Shown piece by piece: positions 1 through 9,907 of a DNA stretch of 64,000 nucleotides. This DNA is from Isoptericola peretonis (GTDB taxonomy: Bacteria > Actinomycetota > Actinomycetes > Actinomycetales > Cellulomonadaceae), in the NCBI GenBank assembly GCA_023241745.1, contig JALQCY010000004.1, positions 248,001 through 312,000 of the forward strand, given 5' to 3'. Position 1 is the stretch's first letter, and each line of letters begins with the position of its first letter. The notes beneath the pieces were generated by a model, which was not told the origin of the DNA, did no database searches, and was given only the letters and a program-made list of their open reading frames with translations. Made by a program: the position numbers and the translations under genes.

Positions 1-1863
1 CCGACGGGTCTCCCGGCGGTCGTCACGGCCCTGCTCTCGATGGGCACGCGCGAGATCGCCCGCCGGCACGCGATCGTCAAACGGCTCCCGGCGGTCGAGA
101 CGCTCGGTTCGACGTCGGCGATCTGCTCGGACAAGACCGGCACGCTCACGCTCAACAAGATGACCGCACGGCAGCTGGTCGTCCCCGAGGGCGGACGGTT
201 CACCGTCTCGGGGGAGGGCTACGGCACCGACGGGGAGATCAAGCACGTCGGGGGACAGCGGTACGACCTCGACCCCTACCTGCTCCCGATGGTCCTGTGC
301 GCCGACGCCGTGCTGGACGGCGAGAACCTCGTCGGCGACCCGACCGAGGGTGCGCTGATCGTGCTGGGCGCCAAGGGCGGCCTCGACGTCGACGGGACCC
401 GGACCGCGTTCCCGCGCGTGGCCGAGGTGCCGTTCGACTCCGACCACAAGTTCATGGCGACGTTCCACGAGATGACCGTCGCGGACGGCCGCCGCGTGGT
501 CCGCTGCTACGTCAAGGGCGCGCCGGACGTCCTCATCGCCCGGTCCACCTCGGCGCTGCGGCCGGACGGCGCCGTGGTCCGGGTCGGCGAGGACGAACGA
601 CGCCGGGCGCTCGCCGCCAACGACGCCATCGCGTCCGTCGGCGAACGCGTGATGGTCGTCGCGCAGCGCGACCTCGAGCCCGCGGTCGTCGAGGCCGGCG
701 GGGACCTGATCGGGCTGGTCGACGACCTCACGCTGCTCGCCATGGTCGGCATCGTCGACCCGCCGAGGCCGGAGGCGAGGGCCGCCATCGCGGAGTGCCG
801 CGAGGCCGGGATCAGGGTGCGGATGATCACCGGCGACCACGCGGCCACGGCGGCGGCGATCGCGGGTGAGCTCGGCATCGAGGGGCGCGCGGTGACGGGC
901 GCCGAGTTCGCGGCCGCGAGCGACGACCGGCTGCTCGCCGAGATCGGGGAGATCGGGGTCGTCGCCCGGGTCGCCCCGGAGGACAAGGTCCGCCTCGTCC
1001 GCCTGCTCCAGCAGCGGGGCGACGTCGTGGCGATGACCGGCGACGGGGTCAACGACGCCCCGGCGTTGAAGACGGCGGACATCGGCGTCGCCATGGGCAT
1101 CACGGGCACGGAGGTCTCCAAGGAGGCCGCCGTGATGATCCTGACGGACGACAACTTCGCGACGATCGTCGGAGCGGTGTCCTACGGTCGCACCCTCTAC
1201 GACAACCTGGTGAAGTACCTGCGCTTCCAGATGTCCACGCTCGTCGCCTACATCGCGATCTTCATCGGCGCGGGCACCCTGGGCATCGCCGGAGGCATCC
1301 CCCTCGACCCGCTGCAGATCCTGTGGCTGAACATGGTGATCGACATCCCGCTCGCGATCGCGCTCGGGTTCGACCAGCCTGCGCGCGGTCTGATGTCCCG
1401 ACCGCCACGGCCGGTCTCCGCCCCCGTGCTCTCGCGCGCGAGCTGGGTCCGGCTGTGCGTCCAGGGCGCGGTCATGACGGCGGGGTCGCTCGTCGCGTAC
1501 CAGATCGGCGACGGTGCGGGCGGCGCGGTGGTCGGCGCGACGATGCTGTTGACGACGCTGTCCTTCTTCCACCTCGCGGGCGCGCTGCTCTCCCGCGACC
1601 AGGTGGGCACGATGTTCGACCGGGACGCGCTGCCCGGGGCGGTGCAGCTGCGCCGGTACGGCCTCGCGCTGGTCGCGATCGTCGCGGTCACCGGTATCGA
1701 CCTGCTCGCACGGATCTTCGGCACCACCGGGCTCACGTTCGGCCAGTGGTGCATCTGCGTCGCCCTCGCCTGTTCGTTGGTCGTGGTCGAGGAGCTCTGG
1801 AAGCTGGTGGTCCGCCGGCGCGGCCGCACCGCTGGCCGTCCGGCTCCCGCGAGGGCCTCATGA
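1..1863 (+). CDS. P-type cation-transporting ATPase, C-terminal part (cut by window start)
   Basis: About 620 residues of an ion-pumping membrane ATPase whose N-terminus lies outside the window. The visible part begins in the PEGLP-like membrane segment (here PTGLP), followed by the phosphorylation motif DKTGTLT (Asp codon at 130), MITGDH and the hinge motif GDGVNDAP. The C-terminus has about six hydrophobic segments after residue 400, including LQILWLNMVIDIP, typical of P2-type (calcium-like) pumps. PTGLP in place of PEGLP is a visible deviation at a metal-coordinating Glu position, so the ion cannot be assigned. The stop overlaps the next start (ATGA), so the two are probably co-transcribed and translationally coupled. 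Confidence 0.93.
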   Translation, partial: PTGLPAVVTALLSMGTREIARRHAIVKRLPAVETLGSTSAICSDKTGTLTLNKMTARQLVVPEGGRFTVSGEGYGTDGEIKHVGGQRYDLDPYLLPMVLCADAVLDGENLVGDPTEGALIVLGAKGGLDVDGTRTAFPRVAEVPFDSDHKFMATFHEMTVADGRRVVRCYVKGAPDVLIARSTSALRPDGAVVRVGEDERRRALAANDAIASVGERVMVVAQRDLEPAVVEAGGDLIGLVDDLTLLAMVGIVDPPRPEARAAIAECREAGIRVRMITGDHAATAAAIAGELGIEGRAVTGAEFAAASDDRLLAEIGEIGVVARVAPEDKVRLVRLLQQRGDVVAMTGDGVNDAPALKTADIGVAMGITGTEVSKEAAVMILTDDNFATIVGAVSYGRTLYDNLVKYLRFQMSTLVAYIAIFIGAGTLGIAGGIPLDPLQILWLNMVIDIPLAIALGFDQPARGLMSRPPRPVSAPVLSRASWVRLCVQGAVMTAGSLVAYQIGDGAGGAVVGATMLLTTLSFFHLAGALLSRDQVGTMFDRDALPGAVQLRRYGLALVAIVAVTGIDLLARIFGTTGLTFGQWCICVALACSLVVVEELWKLVVRRRGRTAGRPAPARAS

Positions 1864-2486
1864 GCGACGTGCCTCCGGCGGACCCGGCCGCCGGCCTCGA
1901 CGCCGACCTCCTCGAGTACCTCCTCGTCGCCGTTCCCGCGGCGGAGCGCCTGGACGGCGTCGTCGCGACGGTGGTCGGGCTGGTCCGGTCCGGGTCGATC
2001 CGGTTGATCGACGTGGTGCTGCTCCACCGCGCCGGGGACCAGGCGTCGGTGGTGACCAGCGCGGGGCAGGAGGTCGAGCTGCTCGCCCCCCTGGTCGAGG
2101 TGGCGGACCCTCGTGTGCGGCTCAGCGCGCACGACATCGCCCTGGCCGCCGTGACGGTGGAGCCCGGCGTGTCCGTGCTCCTGCTCCTCGTCGAGGACCG
2201 GTGGGCTGCAGCGTTGTCGAGGGTCGTCCGTGAGGCCGGCGGTCGCGTCCTGTGCGGTGAACGGGTGGGCAGCGACCGGATCCGAGCGGCCGTCGGCCGT
2301 TCGGTCAGCGGCGCGGACCGTCGGAGGATCGGTGACCTGCTGGTGCGCGGTCCTGCCACCAGCGCGCACCCGGAGCTCGCCGTGGACCCGGCGGCGCAGC
2401 TGCTCACGCTCGCGGAGCTTGTGGAACGCGGGGTGCTCACGCTCGAGCAGTACGAGGTTCAGCGGCGCCGCGTGCTCGACGGCTGA
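1860..2486 (+). CDS. DUF6325-like protein with C-terminal SHOCT domain
   Basis: 208 residues starting at the ATG that overlaps the ATPase stop. The body (about residues 15-160) alternates hydrophobic strands and resembles the DUF6325/DUF1269 group of unknown function. The last 30 residues (LAELVERGVLTLEQYEVQRR) form a SHOCT-type short helical hairpin, usually found at protein ends and thought to mediate oligomerisation. No catalytic motif is visible. Tight coupling to the P-type ATPase suggests an accessory or regulatory role for the pump; that is inference. The 3' end overlaps the convergent LuxR gene by 28 bp. Confidence 0.7.
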   Translation: MSDVPPADPAAGLDADLLEYLLVAVPAAERLDGVVATVVGLVRSGSIRLIDVVLLHRAGDQASVVTSAGQEVELLAPLVEVADPRVRLSAHDIALAAVTVEPGVSVLLLLVEDRWAAALSRVVREAGGRVLCGERVGSDRIRAAVGRSVSGADRRRIGDLLVRGPATSAHPELAVDPAAQLLTLAELVERGVLTLEQYEVQRRRVLDG

Positions 2487-5134
2487 GGACGCGGAGGCAG
2501 GCTCGCCAGTGCGCGTGCCAGCTCGCTCGCCTCGGCACGGGACGCACAGTCGAGCTCGCGGTAGATGACCTTGAGATGGAACTTGAGCGTGTTCACGGAG
2601 ATGTACAGCTCGTCGGCGATCTCCCTCAGGGTGAGCCGGCTCGGCAGCATCCGCAGGATCCCGAGCTGACGGTCGGTCAGCGTCCGGGCGCGCTCGAGCG
2701 TCGGGGCGGTCGACAGGGCGGTCCCGGCCAGGGGGACACGGCGCAGCCGGGCGAGCCACGACTGCGGCACGCGCCAGGCCAGCCGCTCGATCGACTCCAC
2801 CACCTCGGGTCCCTCGCCCGCGACGGTCTGCACGAGCCCGTGCGCAGAGGCCCGCTCGACGGCCCTGAGCAGGTGGGCCTCCGCCTCCGCAGGGCTCGTG
2901 GCGACCCTGCTGAGCAGCAGGTCGCGGACCACGTGGTGGCGGACGCAACGGGGTTCGACGCCGCGCAGCACGTCGCTCACGGCGCCGGCGTCGCCCTCTG
3001 CGAGGAGCACCCGGGAGGTCTTGACGCCCGCCCAGAACGGGTCGTCCACCCGCGCCACCCAGCGCCGCGCCTCTCCGAGCCGCCCGTCCGCCAGGGCCAG
3101 CAGGGCGCCCGTCCTGGCAAGCCAGGACCCCCCGGCCGGACCGGTGAACTCGGTCTCCACGATCTGGCGTGCCTGGGAGAAGGCGCGCTCGGCCGCTCCC
3201 AGGTCTCCACCGTCGAGCCAGGAGCGGGCCAGCTCCAGGCAGGCCAGGAGGCGACAGTGCGGGACGGGCTCGCTGCCGGTCTCGGCGAGCCGCATCAGCA
3301 CCGGGAGGGCGGCGGACGCGTCTCCGATCTCACGGTCGGCGATCGCCTCGGCGGTCAGGAGCTCCGTGTGCAGCACGGTGAGGTTCGACGCCTCTGACGC
3401 CTGCCGCGCACCGGCGACCAGCCGCAGGGCGTCGACGGGGTGCCCGGCGAGCGCGTGGCCCAGTGCCCGGGTCCCCTCCAGGGCGACCCGTCGTTCCGGG
3501 GCGGCGCTGATCGCGAACACGACCTTGCGCACCTCGGTGCTCGTGTCGTCCCATCGTTCCGCGAGGGCGATCTCGCGCGCGACGAGGTTCCAGCCGTACC
3601 TGACGAGGGGGTCGAGCAGCCAGGCGTCACCGATCGTCGCGAGGGCCGACCTGGCGAGCCGGGCCCCGCCCGCCCAGTCGCCGCGGACGGTGGAGGCGAG
3701 GGCCTGGAGCACCTCCAGCCGCGCTCGCATCGTCGGATCGACGTCGAGGTCGTCGCCCGTCCAGGGGGCAAGGTCGTCGACCGTCTGCACGAAGCGGGCC
3801 CGGTCGGTGTACAGCCGGCACCACGCGAGGTCGATCGTCGCGGCGAGGTCGGCCGGAGGGACGCTCTCCTGCACCGCCGCGACCGTGCGCCGGACGGTGT
3901 CCTCGCGCCCGCTGTCGTAGAGCTGGGTGACGCAGGCCGCGAGGAGCCGGAGCCCGTCGCGATGCTCACCGGCTCGCAGCAGGTGCTCGAGAGCGATCAC
4001 CGGCTGCCCGTCCTGCTCGAACCACCGGGCGGCGATCCGGTGCAGGTCTGCGACCCGTTCGGGCGTCCGCCTGTGCTGGTGGGCGACGAGCGCCTTGCGG
4101 ACGAGGGCGTGCATCTCGTACGTCCCCGACGGCTCGATGCGCGCCGTGAAGAGCCCGCGTTCCTCGGCGAGCGCCAGGAGGTCGGCCGCGTCGTCGCGAC
4201 CCGCGAGCACCCGGGCGAGATCCGGTCCGACGCGGTCGACGACGGCGGTGGAGGCGAGCACCTCGACCACGTCGTGAGGCTCGCCCCGCAGCACCTCGTG
4301 CCAGACGTAGTCCTCCAGGTACCGGTCCTCCACGTCCTGACGGGGGGCGCCGGGGACGGTTCGTGCGTCGGCCGAGCGGGCCGCCAGCCCGGCCAGCTGG
4401 ATGCTCGCCGCCCACCCCTCGGCCTGCCGGGCGGTCTCGTCCAGCCGGTCGGCCGGCATCGCCGGCGCCAGCCGGGAGAGCATCTCGACCGATTCGTCGT
4501 CGGAGAACCTCAGCTCGGGATAGCGGACCTCGCTGAGCATGCCGCGTGCCCGGAGCCGGTCGACCGGGAGCGGCGGCGTGCGGCGGCTCGCGACGACGAC
4601 GCGCAACCAGCCGGGGAGGTGCTGGACGAACATGGACAGCGCCGCGGTCGCGGCACCCCCGTCCTCGAGCTCGAGGTCGTCGATCACGAGCACGCGGGGG
4701 TCGTACGACCGCGTCTCGAGGTCGTCGAGCAGCATCCCGACCGGGGGGAGCAACGTCCGTCGTTGGCGCAGCAGCCGGGCCGGCCGCTCCGCACACCCGG
4801 GTGCGACTCCCTCGAGAGCCGCGAGGATCCCCAGCCAGAGCTGCGCCGGGTCGCGGTCCGACTCGTCGACGGACAGCCACGCATGCGGGAGGCCCGTCCG
4901 ACCGGCCCAGTCGCGAAGGAGGGAGGTCTTGCCCGACCCGGCGGGCGCGACGACCAGCGTGAGCGGCGTCTGCACGGCGCGGTCGAGCATGTCGACGAGC
5001 CGGGGGCGCGGCACGAGGTACGCGGAGTTGACCGCGGGTCGCAGCTTCGCCTGGTAGATCGACGCGAGGCCGCGACGTCCCGGCGGGGCAGCACCGACGT
5101 CAGCCCCTGCCCTGGACTCACGTTCACGCGTCAT
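2459..5134 (-). CDS. MalT-type LuxR-family transcriptional activator (large ATP-binding regulator)
   Basis: 891 residues. A Walker A motif (APAGSGKT) lies at about residues 63-70, followed by a STAND-type NTPase (ILVIDDL-like Walker B near 150), a long helical TPR-like region, and a LuxR helix-turn-helix at the extreme C-terminus (LTDRQLGILRML ... SVNTLKFHLKVIYREL). This is the MalT/LAL architecture: inducer binding drives ATP-dependent multimerisation and activation of target promoters. The start was chosen at the ATG at 5134, just upstream of conserved sequence; the frame stays open further upstream only because of GC content. A TATCCT -10-like element (5168-5163) precedes it. It is divergent from the AlkD-like gene. 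The target is not evident from neighbours. Confidence 0.85.
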   Translation of the reverse strand: MTRERESRAGADVGAAPPGRRGLASIYQAKLRPAVNSAYLVPRPRLVDMLDRAVQTPLTLVVAPAGSGKTSLLRDWAGRTGLPHAWLSVDESDRDPAQLWLGILAALEGVAPGCAERPARLLRQRRTLLPPVGMLLDDLETRSYDPRVLVIDDLELEDGGAATAALSMFVQHLPGWLRVVVASRRTPPLPVDRLRARGMLSEVRYPELRFSDDESVEMLSRLAPAMPADRLDETARQAEGWAASIQLAGLAARSADARTVPGAPRQDVEDRYLEDYVWHEVLRGEPHDVVEVLASTAVVDRVGPDLARVLAGRDDAADLLALAEERGLFTARIEPSGTYEMHALVRKALVAHQHRRTPERVADLHRIAARWFEQDGQPVIALEHLLRAGEHRDGLRLLAACVTQLYDSGREDTVRRTVAAVQESVPPADLAATIDLAWCRLYTDRARFVQTVDDLAPWTGDDLDVDPTMRARLEVLQALASTVRGDWAGGARLARSALATIGDAWLLDPLVRYGWNLVAREIALAERWDDTSTEVRKVVFAISAAPERRVALEGTRALGHALAGHPVDALRLVAGARQASEASNLTVLHTELLTAEAIADREIGDASAALPVLMRLAETGSEPVPHCRLLACLELARSWLDGGDLGAAERAFSQARQIVETEFTGPAGGSWLARTGALLALADGRLGEARRWVARVDDPFWAGVKTSRVLLAEGDAGAVSDVLRGVEPRCVRHHVVRDLLLSRVATSPAEAEAHLLRAVERASAHGLVQTVAGEGPEVVESIERLAWRVPQSWLARLRRVPLAGTALSTAPTLERARTLTDRQLGILRMLPSRLTLREIADELYISVNTLKFHLKVIYRELDCASRAEASELARALASLPPRPQPSSTRRR

Positions 5135-5191
5135 CGGGGACCCCGCCCGTGCTTCTCCCGACAGGATAGCGCCGCCGCGTACGGTGGGCCC

Positions 5192-5860
5192 GTGGACCTC
5201 ACCGCGGACGCCGTCGTCGCCGACCTGCGAGCCGTCGCGGACCCGCAGGCGCACCCGAACCGGCACTACGCCGGCACCGGGGAGGTGCTCGGCGTGCGGA
5301 TGGGCACGCTGTTCGACGTCGCGAAGAGGTACGCCGCGATGCCGCTGGACGAGGTGCACCGCCTGCTGGACGAGCCCGCCTACGAGCCCCGGCTCGCCGC
5401 GTTCTGCGTGCTGGACTTCGCGGCCCGACGCCCACGGCTGACGGACGACGAGCGGGAGGCGCTGTACCGGACCTACCTCGACCGGCACGACCGGATCGAC
5501 ACGTGGGACATGGTGGACCGGTCGGCGCCGCGCGTCGTGGGGCAGTACCTGCGTGACCGCCCGCGGGAGCCGCTGTTCGAGCTCGCCCGGTCGGACGACC
5601 CGCTCCGCCGACGCACCGCGATGACCGCGCCGCTCGCCTACACGCGCCCGCCGCACCCCGCGGGCATCGCGGACCTGCTGCGCCTCGCCGAGCTCTTGCA
5701 CGCGGACCCGGACCCGGTGGTGCGCAAGCCGGTGGGCATCGCCCTCAAGCATGCGGGCGGAGCCGACCCGGAGGCCGTGCGAGCGTTCCTCGACCGGATG
5801 GGCGACGGGCTGGCGGCCCCGCTGCGACGCGAGGCACGCCAGAAGCTGCCGGCCCCCTGA
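5192..5860 (+). CDS. AlkD-like DNA alkylation repair protein
   Basis: 222 residues, all-helical HEAT-like repeats, matching the AlkC/AlkD DNA glycosylase family that excises positively charged alkylated bases. The segment DTWDMVDRSAP (about residues 107-117) corresponds to the conserved W-D catalytic neighbourhood of AlkD, and R/K-rich helices follow. The GTG start at 5192 follows a TACGGT -10-like hexamer (5180-5185) by 6 nt, so the message is probably leaderless. It is divergent from the LuxR regulator with only 57 bp between. Confidence 0.8.
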   Translation: MDLTADAVVADLRAVADPQAHPNRHYAGTGEVLGVRMGTLFDVAKRYAAMPLDEVHRLLDEPAYEPRLAAFCVLDFAARRPRLTDDEREALYRTYLDRHDRIDTWDMVDRSAPRVVGQYLRDRPREPLFELARSDDPLRRRTAMTAPLAYTRPPHPAGIADLLRLAELLHADPDPVVRKPVGIALKHAGGADPEAVRAFLDRMGDGLAAPLRREARQKLPAP

Positions 5861-5869
5861 GCCGGAGGA

Positions 5870-6577
5870 TCAGGCGCTGGGCGGCGCGCCGTCGTCCCCC
5901 GCGGCCCGGCCCAGGAACCCGGCGATGCGCTGCTCGAGGGCGTCCGTGGCGGCGTCCGGCAGCGCGACGATCCCCTCGAGCTCCTTCAGGGCCCGCCGGT
6001 AGGCCGACTGCCGCTCGGGCTGCGACGAGCCCTCGTCGTCGGCCAGCGCCAGCAGCTTCTTGGCACGGTCGAGGGCCTGGCGCTCGGCGGGGGAGAAGTC
6101 CGACGCGCGACGACGCCTCGCCTCCCGCTCGGCGACGTCGAACCGGACCTGCATCTCGCGCACGGCGTCGCGGTACGCCTCGAGCCGGCGCCGGTCGCGC
6201 AGCTCCTCCAGGTCGTCCGGGCGTAGGTCCTCCGCCGCCCGCCGCGCGCGGTGGAAGTCGACGGTCACCTGCTCGCGCATGTCCGACATCAAGGGGTACT
6301 CGAGGGACTTCACGGCGTCGAGCTCGTAGGCGAGCCAACGCCGCTGGGTCTCGTCGTGCGCGGCGACCGTGCGCTCGATCTCGCTGGTCAGCGCCTCGTC
6401 GTCGGCCTTGGCCGCCTGGTCGCCGGCGTGCTTGAGCCGGTACATCTCCAGCTTGTCGCGGCGCCGACGCCTGTCCCACTTCTCGATGCTCTGGACCACG
6501 CCACCGGCCAGGGGGCCGAGGAAGAAGATCAGCCACCAGTACGAGCCGGCGAAGTCCCAGAATCCGTCCACCGTCAC
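5870..6577 (-). CDS. Membrane-anchored coiled-coil protein of unknown function
   Basis: 235 residues. One hydrophobic segment near the N-terminus (about residues 10-30, WWLIFFLGPLAGGVV) is followed by a long charged, Arg/Glu/Ala-rich helical region that looks like coiled coil. No known catalytic motif. The predicted form is a single-pass anchor with a cytoplasmic helical rod. It ends 10 bp from the convergent AlkD-like gene and is divergent from enolase. I do not recognise a named family. Confidence 0.65.
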   Translation of the reverse strand: MTVDGFWDFAGSYWWLIFFLGPLAGGVVQSIEKWDRRRRRDKLEMYRLKHAGDQAAKADDEALTSEIERTVAAHDETQRRWLAYELDAVKSLEYPLMSDMREQVTVDFHRARRAAEDLRPDDLEELRDRRRLEAYRDAVREMQVRFDVAEREARRRRASDFSPAERQALDRAKKLLALADDEGSSQPERQSAYRRALKELEGIVALPDAATDALEQRIAGFLGRAAGDDGAPPSA

Positions 6578-6712
6578 ACGCTAGCGGGCGGGGTGCCCGC
6601 TCCGTGGTCGGGGGCGCTGCCCGCCGGGGAGCGGTCTACGCTGGGGGACGTCAACCCAGCACCGCCGCGGGCGAACTGCGGTCTCGGGCTACGACATCCA
6701 GCCCGGACCTGA

Positions 6713-8035
<1,323 letters not shown>

Positions 8036-8053
8036 CAACCGGGAACGCTGCTC

Positions 8054-8102
8054 GACGACGACGGCCGGTCGCCCCCGCACGGGGCTGCCGGCCGTCGTCG
8101 TC
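8054..8102 (+). terminator. Hairpin terminator after enolase
   Basis: A 15-bp perfect stem (8054-8068 with 8088-8102) encloses a further CCCC/GGGG pairing. There is no T tract, as is usual for high-GC actinobacteria. It lies 19 bp after the enolase stop. Confidence 0.75.
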
Positions 8103-8215
8103 CCGCGATGCAGTCCCGGCCGCGCCGAGGTAGTCAGCACTTCCTCGGAGGCTTCCTCGCGGGCGCGCCGACGACGGTCCCCGGACGGGGAGGTGCGGCT
8201 CGGCAGAATCGGGGC

Positions 8216-8989
8216 GTGCCTGCTCGTCGCCCGACCTCGCCCGCCGCCCGCCGTCCGGCGTCGCGGCCCTCGGGGGCGCGCGGCGGGTCCGCGCGGCCCA
8301 CGACGACGTCGAACGGGTCGGTGGGCACGAAGCCCAAGGCACCCGCGAAGGGCTCGAAGAGCACGGGCGCGAGCAAGGGCAAGATCCCCGGCGCGGCGAA
8401 GGGGTCCGGCAAGAGCCCCGGCAAGGGCACGGCGAGCTCGCGGCGCGGGTCGCGTCGTCCCGCCGGGCCGGCGCGCGAGGACCGGCGGCGCAGCCGCTAC
8501 GGGCTGGTGCTGCCCGAGGTGCTCACCGTCCGCCTCGTCGTGCTGTCGGTGGTGGTGCTGCTCGCGGTGGTGCTGCTGCTGCCCACGGTGCGTGGCGCGA
8601 TGCAGCAGTCGCACGAGCTGGACCGTCTGCGCGCGGAGCTGGCGCAGAACCAGGCCGAGCGCGACCGCCTGGAGGTGGAGCTCGGGCGCTGGGAGGACCG
8701 TTCGTACGTCGAGGAGCAGGCGCGGTCGCGGCTCAGCTTCGTCATGCCGTCCGACAAGGTGTGGCGGGTGGTCGACCCGGACGCGGTGGGAGGCGACGAC
8801 GTCGACCCCGTGACGGGAGAGGCCGTGGACGCCGGGCCGGTGGGCACGGCGACGGGGGCGAGCGTGCCCTGGTACCAGTCGGTCTGGGAGTCGGTGCAGG
8901 TCGCGGACGGGCCGGCGGCGACCCCGGCCGACGACCCGGTGCCCACGCCGAGCGGGTCGCCGAGCCCGGGACCGTCCGAGGACCGCTGA
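8216..8989 (+). CDS. FtsB/DivIC-like septum formation initiator protein
   Basis: 257 residues. A long Ala/Lys/Gly/Ser-rich basic N-terminal tail (about 1-95) precedes one membrane segment (LTVRLVVLSVVVLLAVVLLL), then a short leucine-zipper coiled coil (LDRLRAELAQNQAERDRLEVEL) and the conserved RSYVEEQARSRLSFVMPSDKVW region. This is the bitopic FtsB/DivIC divisome scaffold; its partner is FtsL/FtsQ. The C-terminal acidic and Pro/Ser tail is low complexity. The GTG at 8216 was chosen because a CAGAAT -10-like hexamer lies just upstream; an in-frame ATG at 8108 is possible but sits next to the terminator. It keeps its usual place behind eno. Confidence 0.85.
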   Translation: MPARRPTSPAARRPASRPSGARGGSARPTTTSNGSVGTKPKAPAKGSKSTGASKGKIPGAAKGSGKSPGKGTASSRRGSRRPAGPAREDRRRSRYGLVLPEVLTVRLVVLSVVVLLAVVLLLPTVRGAMQQSHELDRLRAELAQNQAERDRLEVELGRWEDRSYVEEQARSRLSFVMPSDKVWRVVDPDAVGGDDVDPVTGEAVDAGPVGTATGASVPWYQSVWESVQVADGPAATPADDPVPTPSGSPSPGPSEDR

Positions 8990-8995
8990 CCGCCG

Positions 8996-9838
8996 TCAGC
9001 GCCCGGCGCGGTACCCCAGCCTGGCCGAGATCCCGGCGGCGGCGTCCAGCACGACGGGTACCAGCGCGTCCACGCGCGGCGGCGGCATGTACGGGCGGGT
9101 CGCCGAGACGCTGACGGCCGCGGCGATGGCGCCGGACGCGTCCCGCACGGGGGCGGCGACGCACAGGACGCCTGGCTCGTTCTCCTCGAGGTCGAGCGCG
9201 ACCCCGCGCCGCGCGGAGGCCTCCATGACGGCGACGAACCCGTCCGCGGTCAGCACCTCGGCCTCCGGCGTCGGGGAACCGGAGCCCACGCGTCGCTCGG
9301 CGAGGAACTGGTCGCGCCAGCGGTCGGGGCGGTCGAGCAGCAGCGCCTTGCCGATCCCGGTGCGGGTCAGCGGCATGCGGTGACCGATGCGCGACCGCAT
9401 CGGCGCCCCGCGCGTCCCGGGGAGCTTGTCGAGGTAGAGCACCTGACCGCGGTCCTCGATCGCGAGGTGCACGGTGTCGGAGACCCGCGCGGCGAGCTCT
9501 TGGAGCGGGGCGGCCGCGACGGCGGCGACCGGGTTCTCCTGAAGCGCCTGGTACCCGAGCTCGATGAGTGCCGGACCGAGCGCGTGCCGCCCGTCGTCGA
9601 GGCGGCGCAGGTAGCCGGCGGCCACGAGCTGCTGCAGCAGCCGGTGGGTGGTGCTACGGCCGACGCCCGTGGTCGCCACGACGTCGCGCAGCCGCTCGTG
9701 CCCGCGGGCCACGGCGTCCACGACGGCGAGGCCGCGCGCCAGCGTCTGCGTGCCCGGGGCCACAGGAACGGGCACAGGAACGGGCACGGGGGCGGCGCGC
9801 GACGTCCGGCGCGGCGGCAGCGGGCTCGTCGAGGACAC
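8996..9838 (-). CDS. IclR-family transcriptional regulator of the galactonate genes
   Basis: 280 residues. The N-terminal winged helix (TLARGLAVVDAVARGHERLRDVVATTGVGRSTTHRLLQQL, split here by context) is followed by the IclR ligand-binding domain (LPGTRGAPMRSRIGHRMPLTRTG-like region, GIGKALL, ending SVSATRPYM). The tail before the HTH is a Pro-Val repeat encoded by a 12-bp tandem duplication (9771-9794). It is divergent from dgoK, with a 15-bp palindrome between them. It probably senses galactonate or KDGal and represses dgoK-dgoA-dgoD; the ligand is inferred from context. Confidence 0.88.
   Translation of the reverse strand: MSSTSPLPPRRTSRAAPVPVPVPVPVAPGTQTLARGLAVVDAVARGHERLRDVVATTGVGRSTTHRLLQQLVAAGYLRRLDDGRHALGPALIELGYQALQENPVAAVAAAPLQELAARVSDTVHLAIEDRGQVLYLDKLPGTRGAPMRSRIGHRMPLTRTGIGKALLLDRPDRWRDQFLAERRVGSGSPTPEAEVLTADGFVAVMEASARRGVALDLEENEPGVLCVAAPVRDASGAIAAAVSVSATRPYMPPPRVDALVPVVLDAAAGISARLGYRAGR
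9771..9794. repeat. 12-bp tandem repeat inside the IclR gene
   Basis: Two exact copies of CACAGGAACGGG in tandem plus a degenerate third copy. They encode the Pro-Val run in front of the winged helix. The unit is a multiple of three, so copy-number change would keep frame. Confidence 0.7.
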
Positions 9839-9850
9839 GGCAGCACGGTA

Positions 9851-9865
9851 TCCCGATTATCGGGA
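9851..9865. promoter_or_regulatory. Palindromic operator between iclR-type gene and dgoK
   Basis: TCCCGATTATCGGGA: two 7-bp arms around one base, centred in the 69-bp divergent intergenic region and 43 bp upstream of dgoK. Position and symmetry fit an operator for the adjacent IclR regulator. The TAACGT at 9894-9899 could be the dgoK -10. Confidence 0.55.
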
Positions 9866-9907
9866 CGCGGTTCCCTGTGCCGGGGCCCGGTCCTAACGTC
9901 CTGGGTC

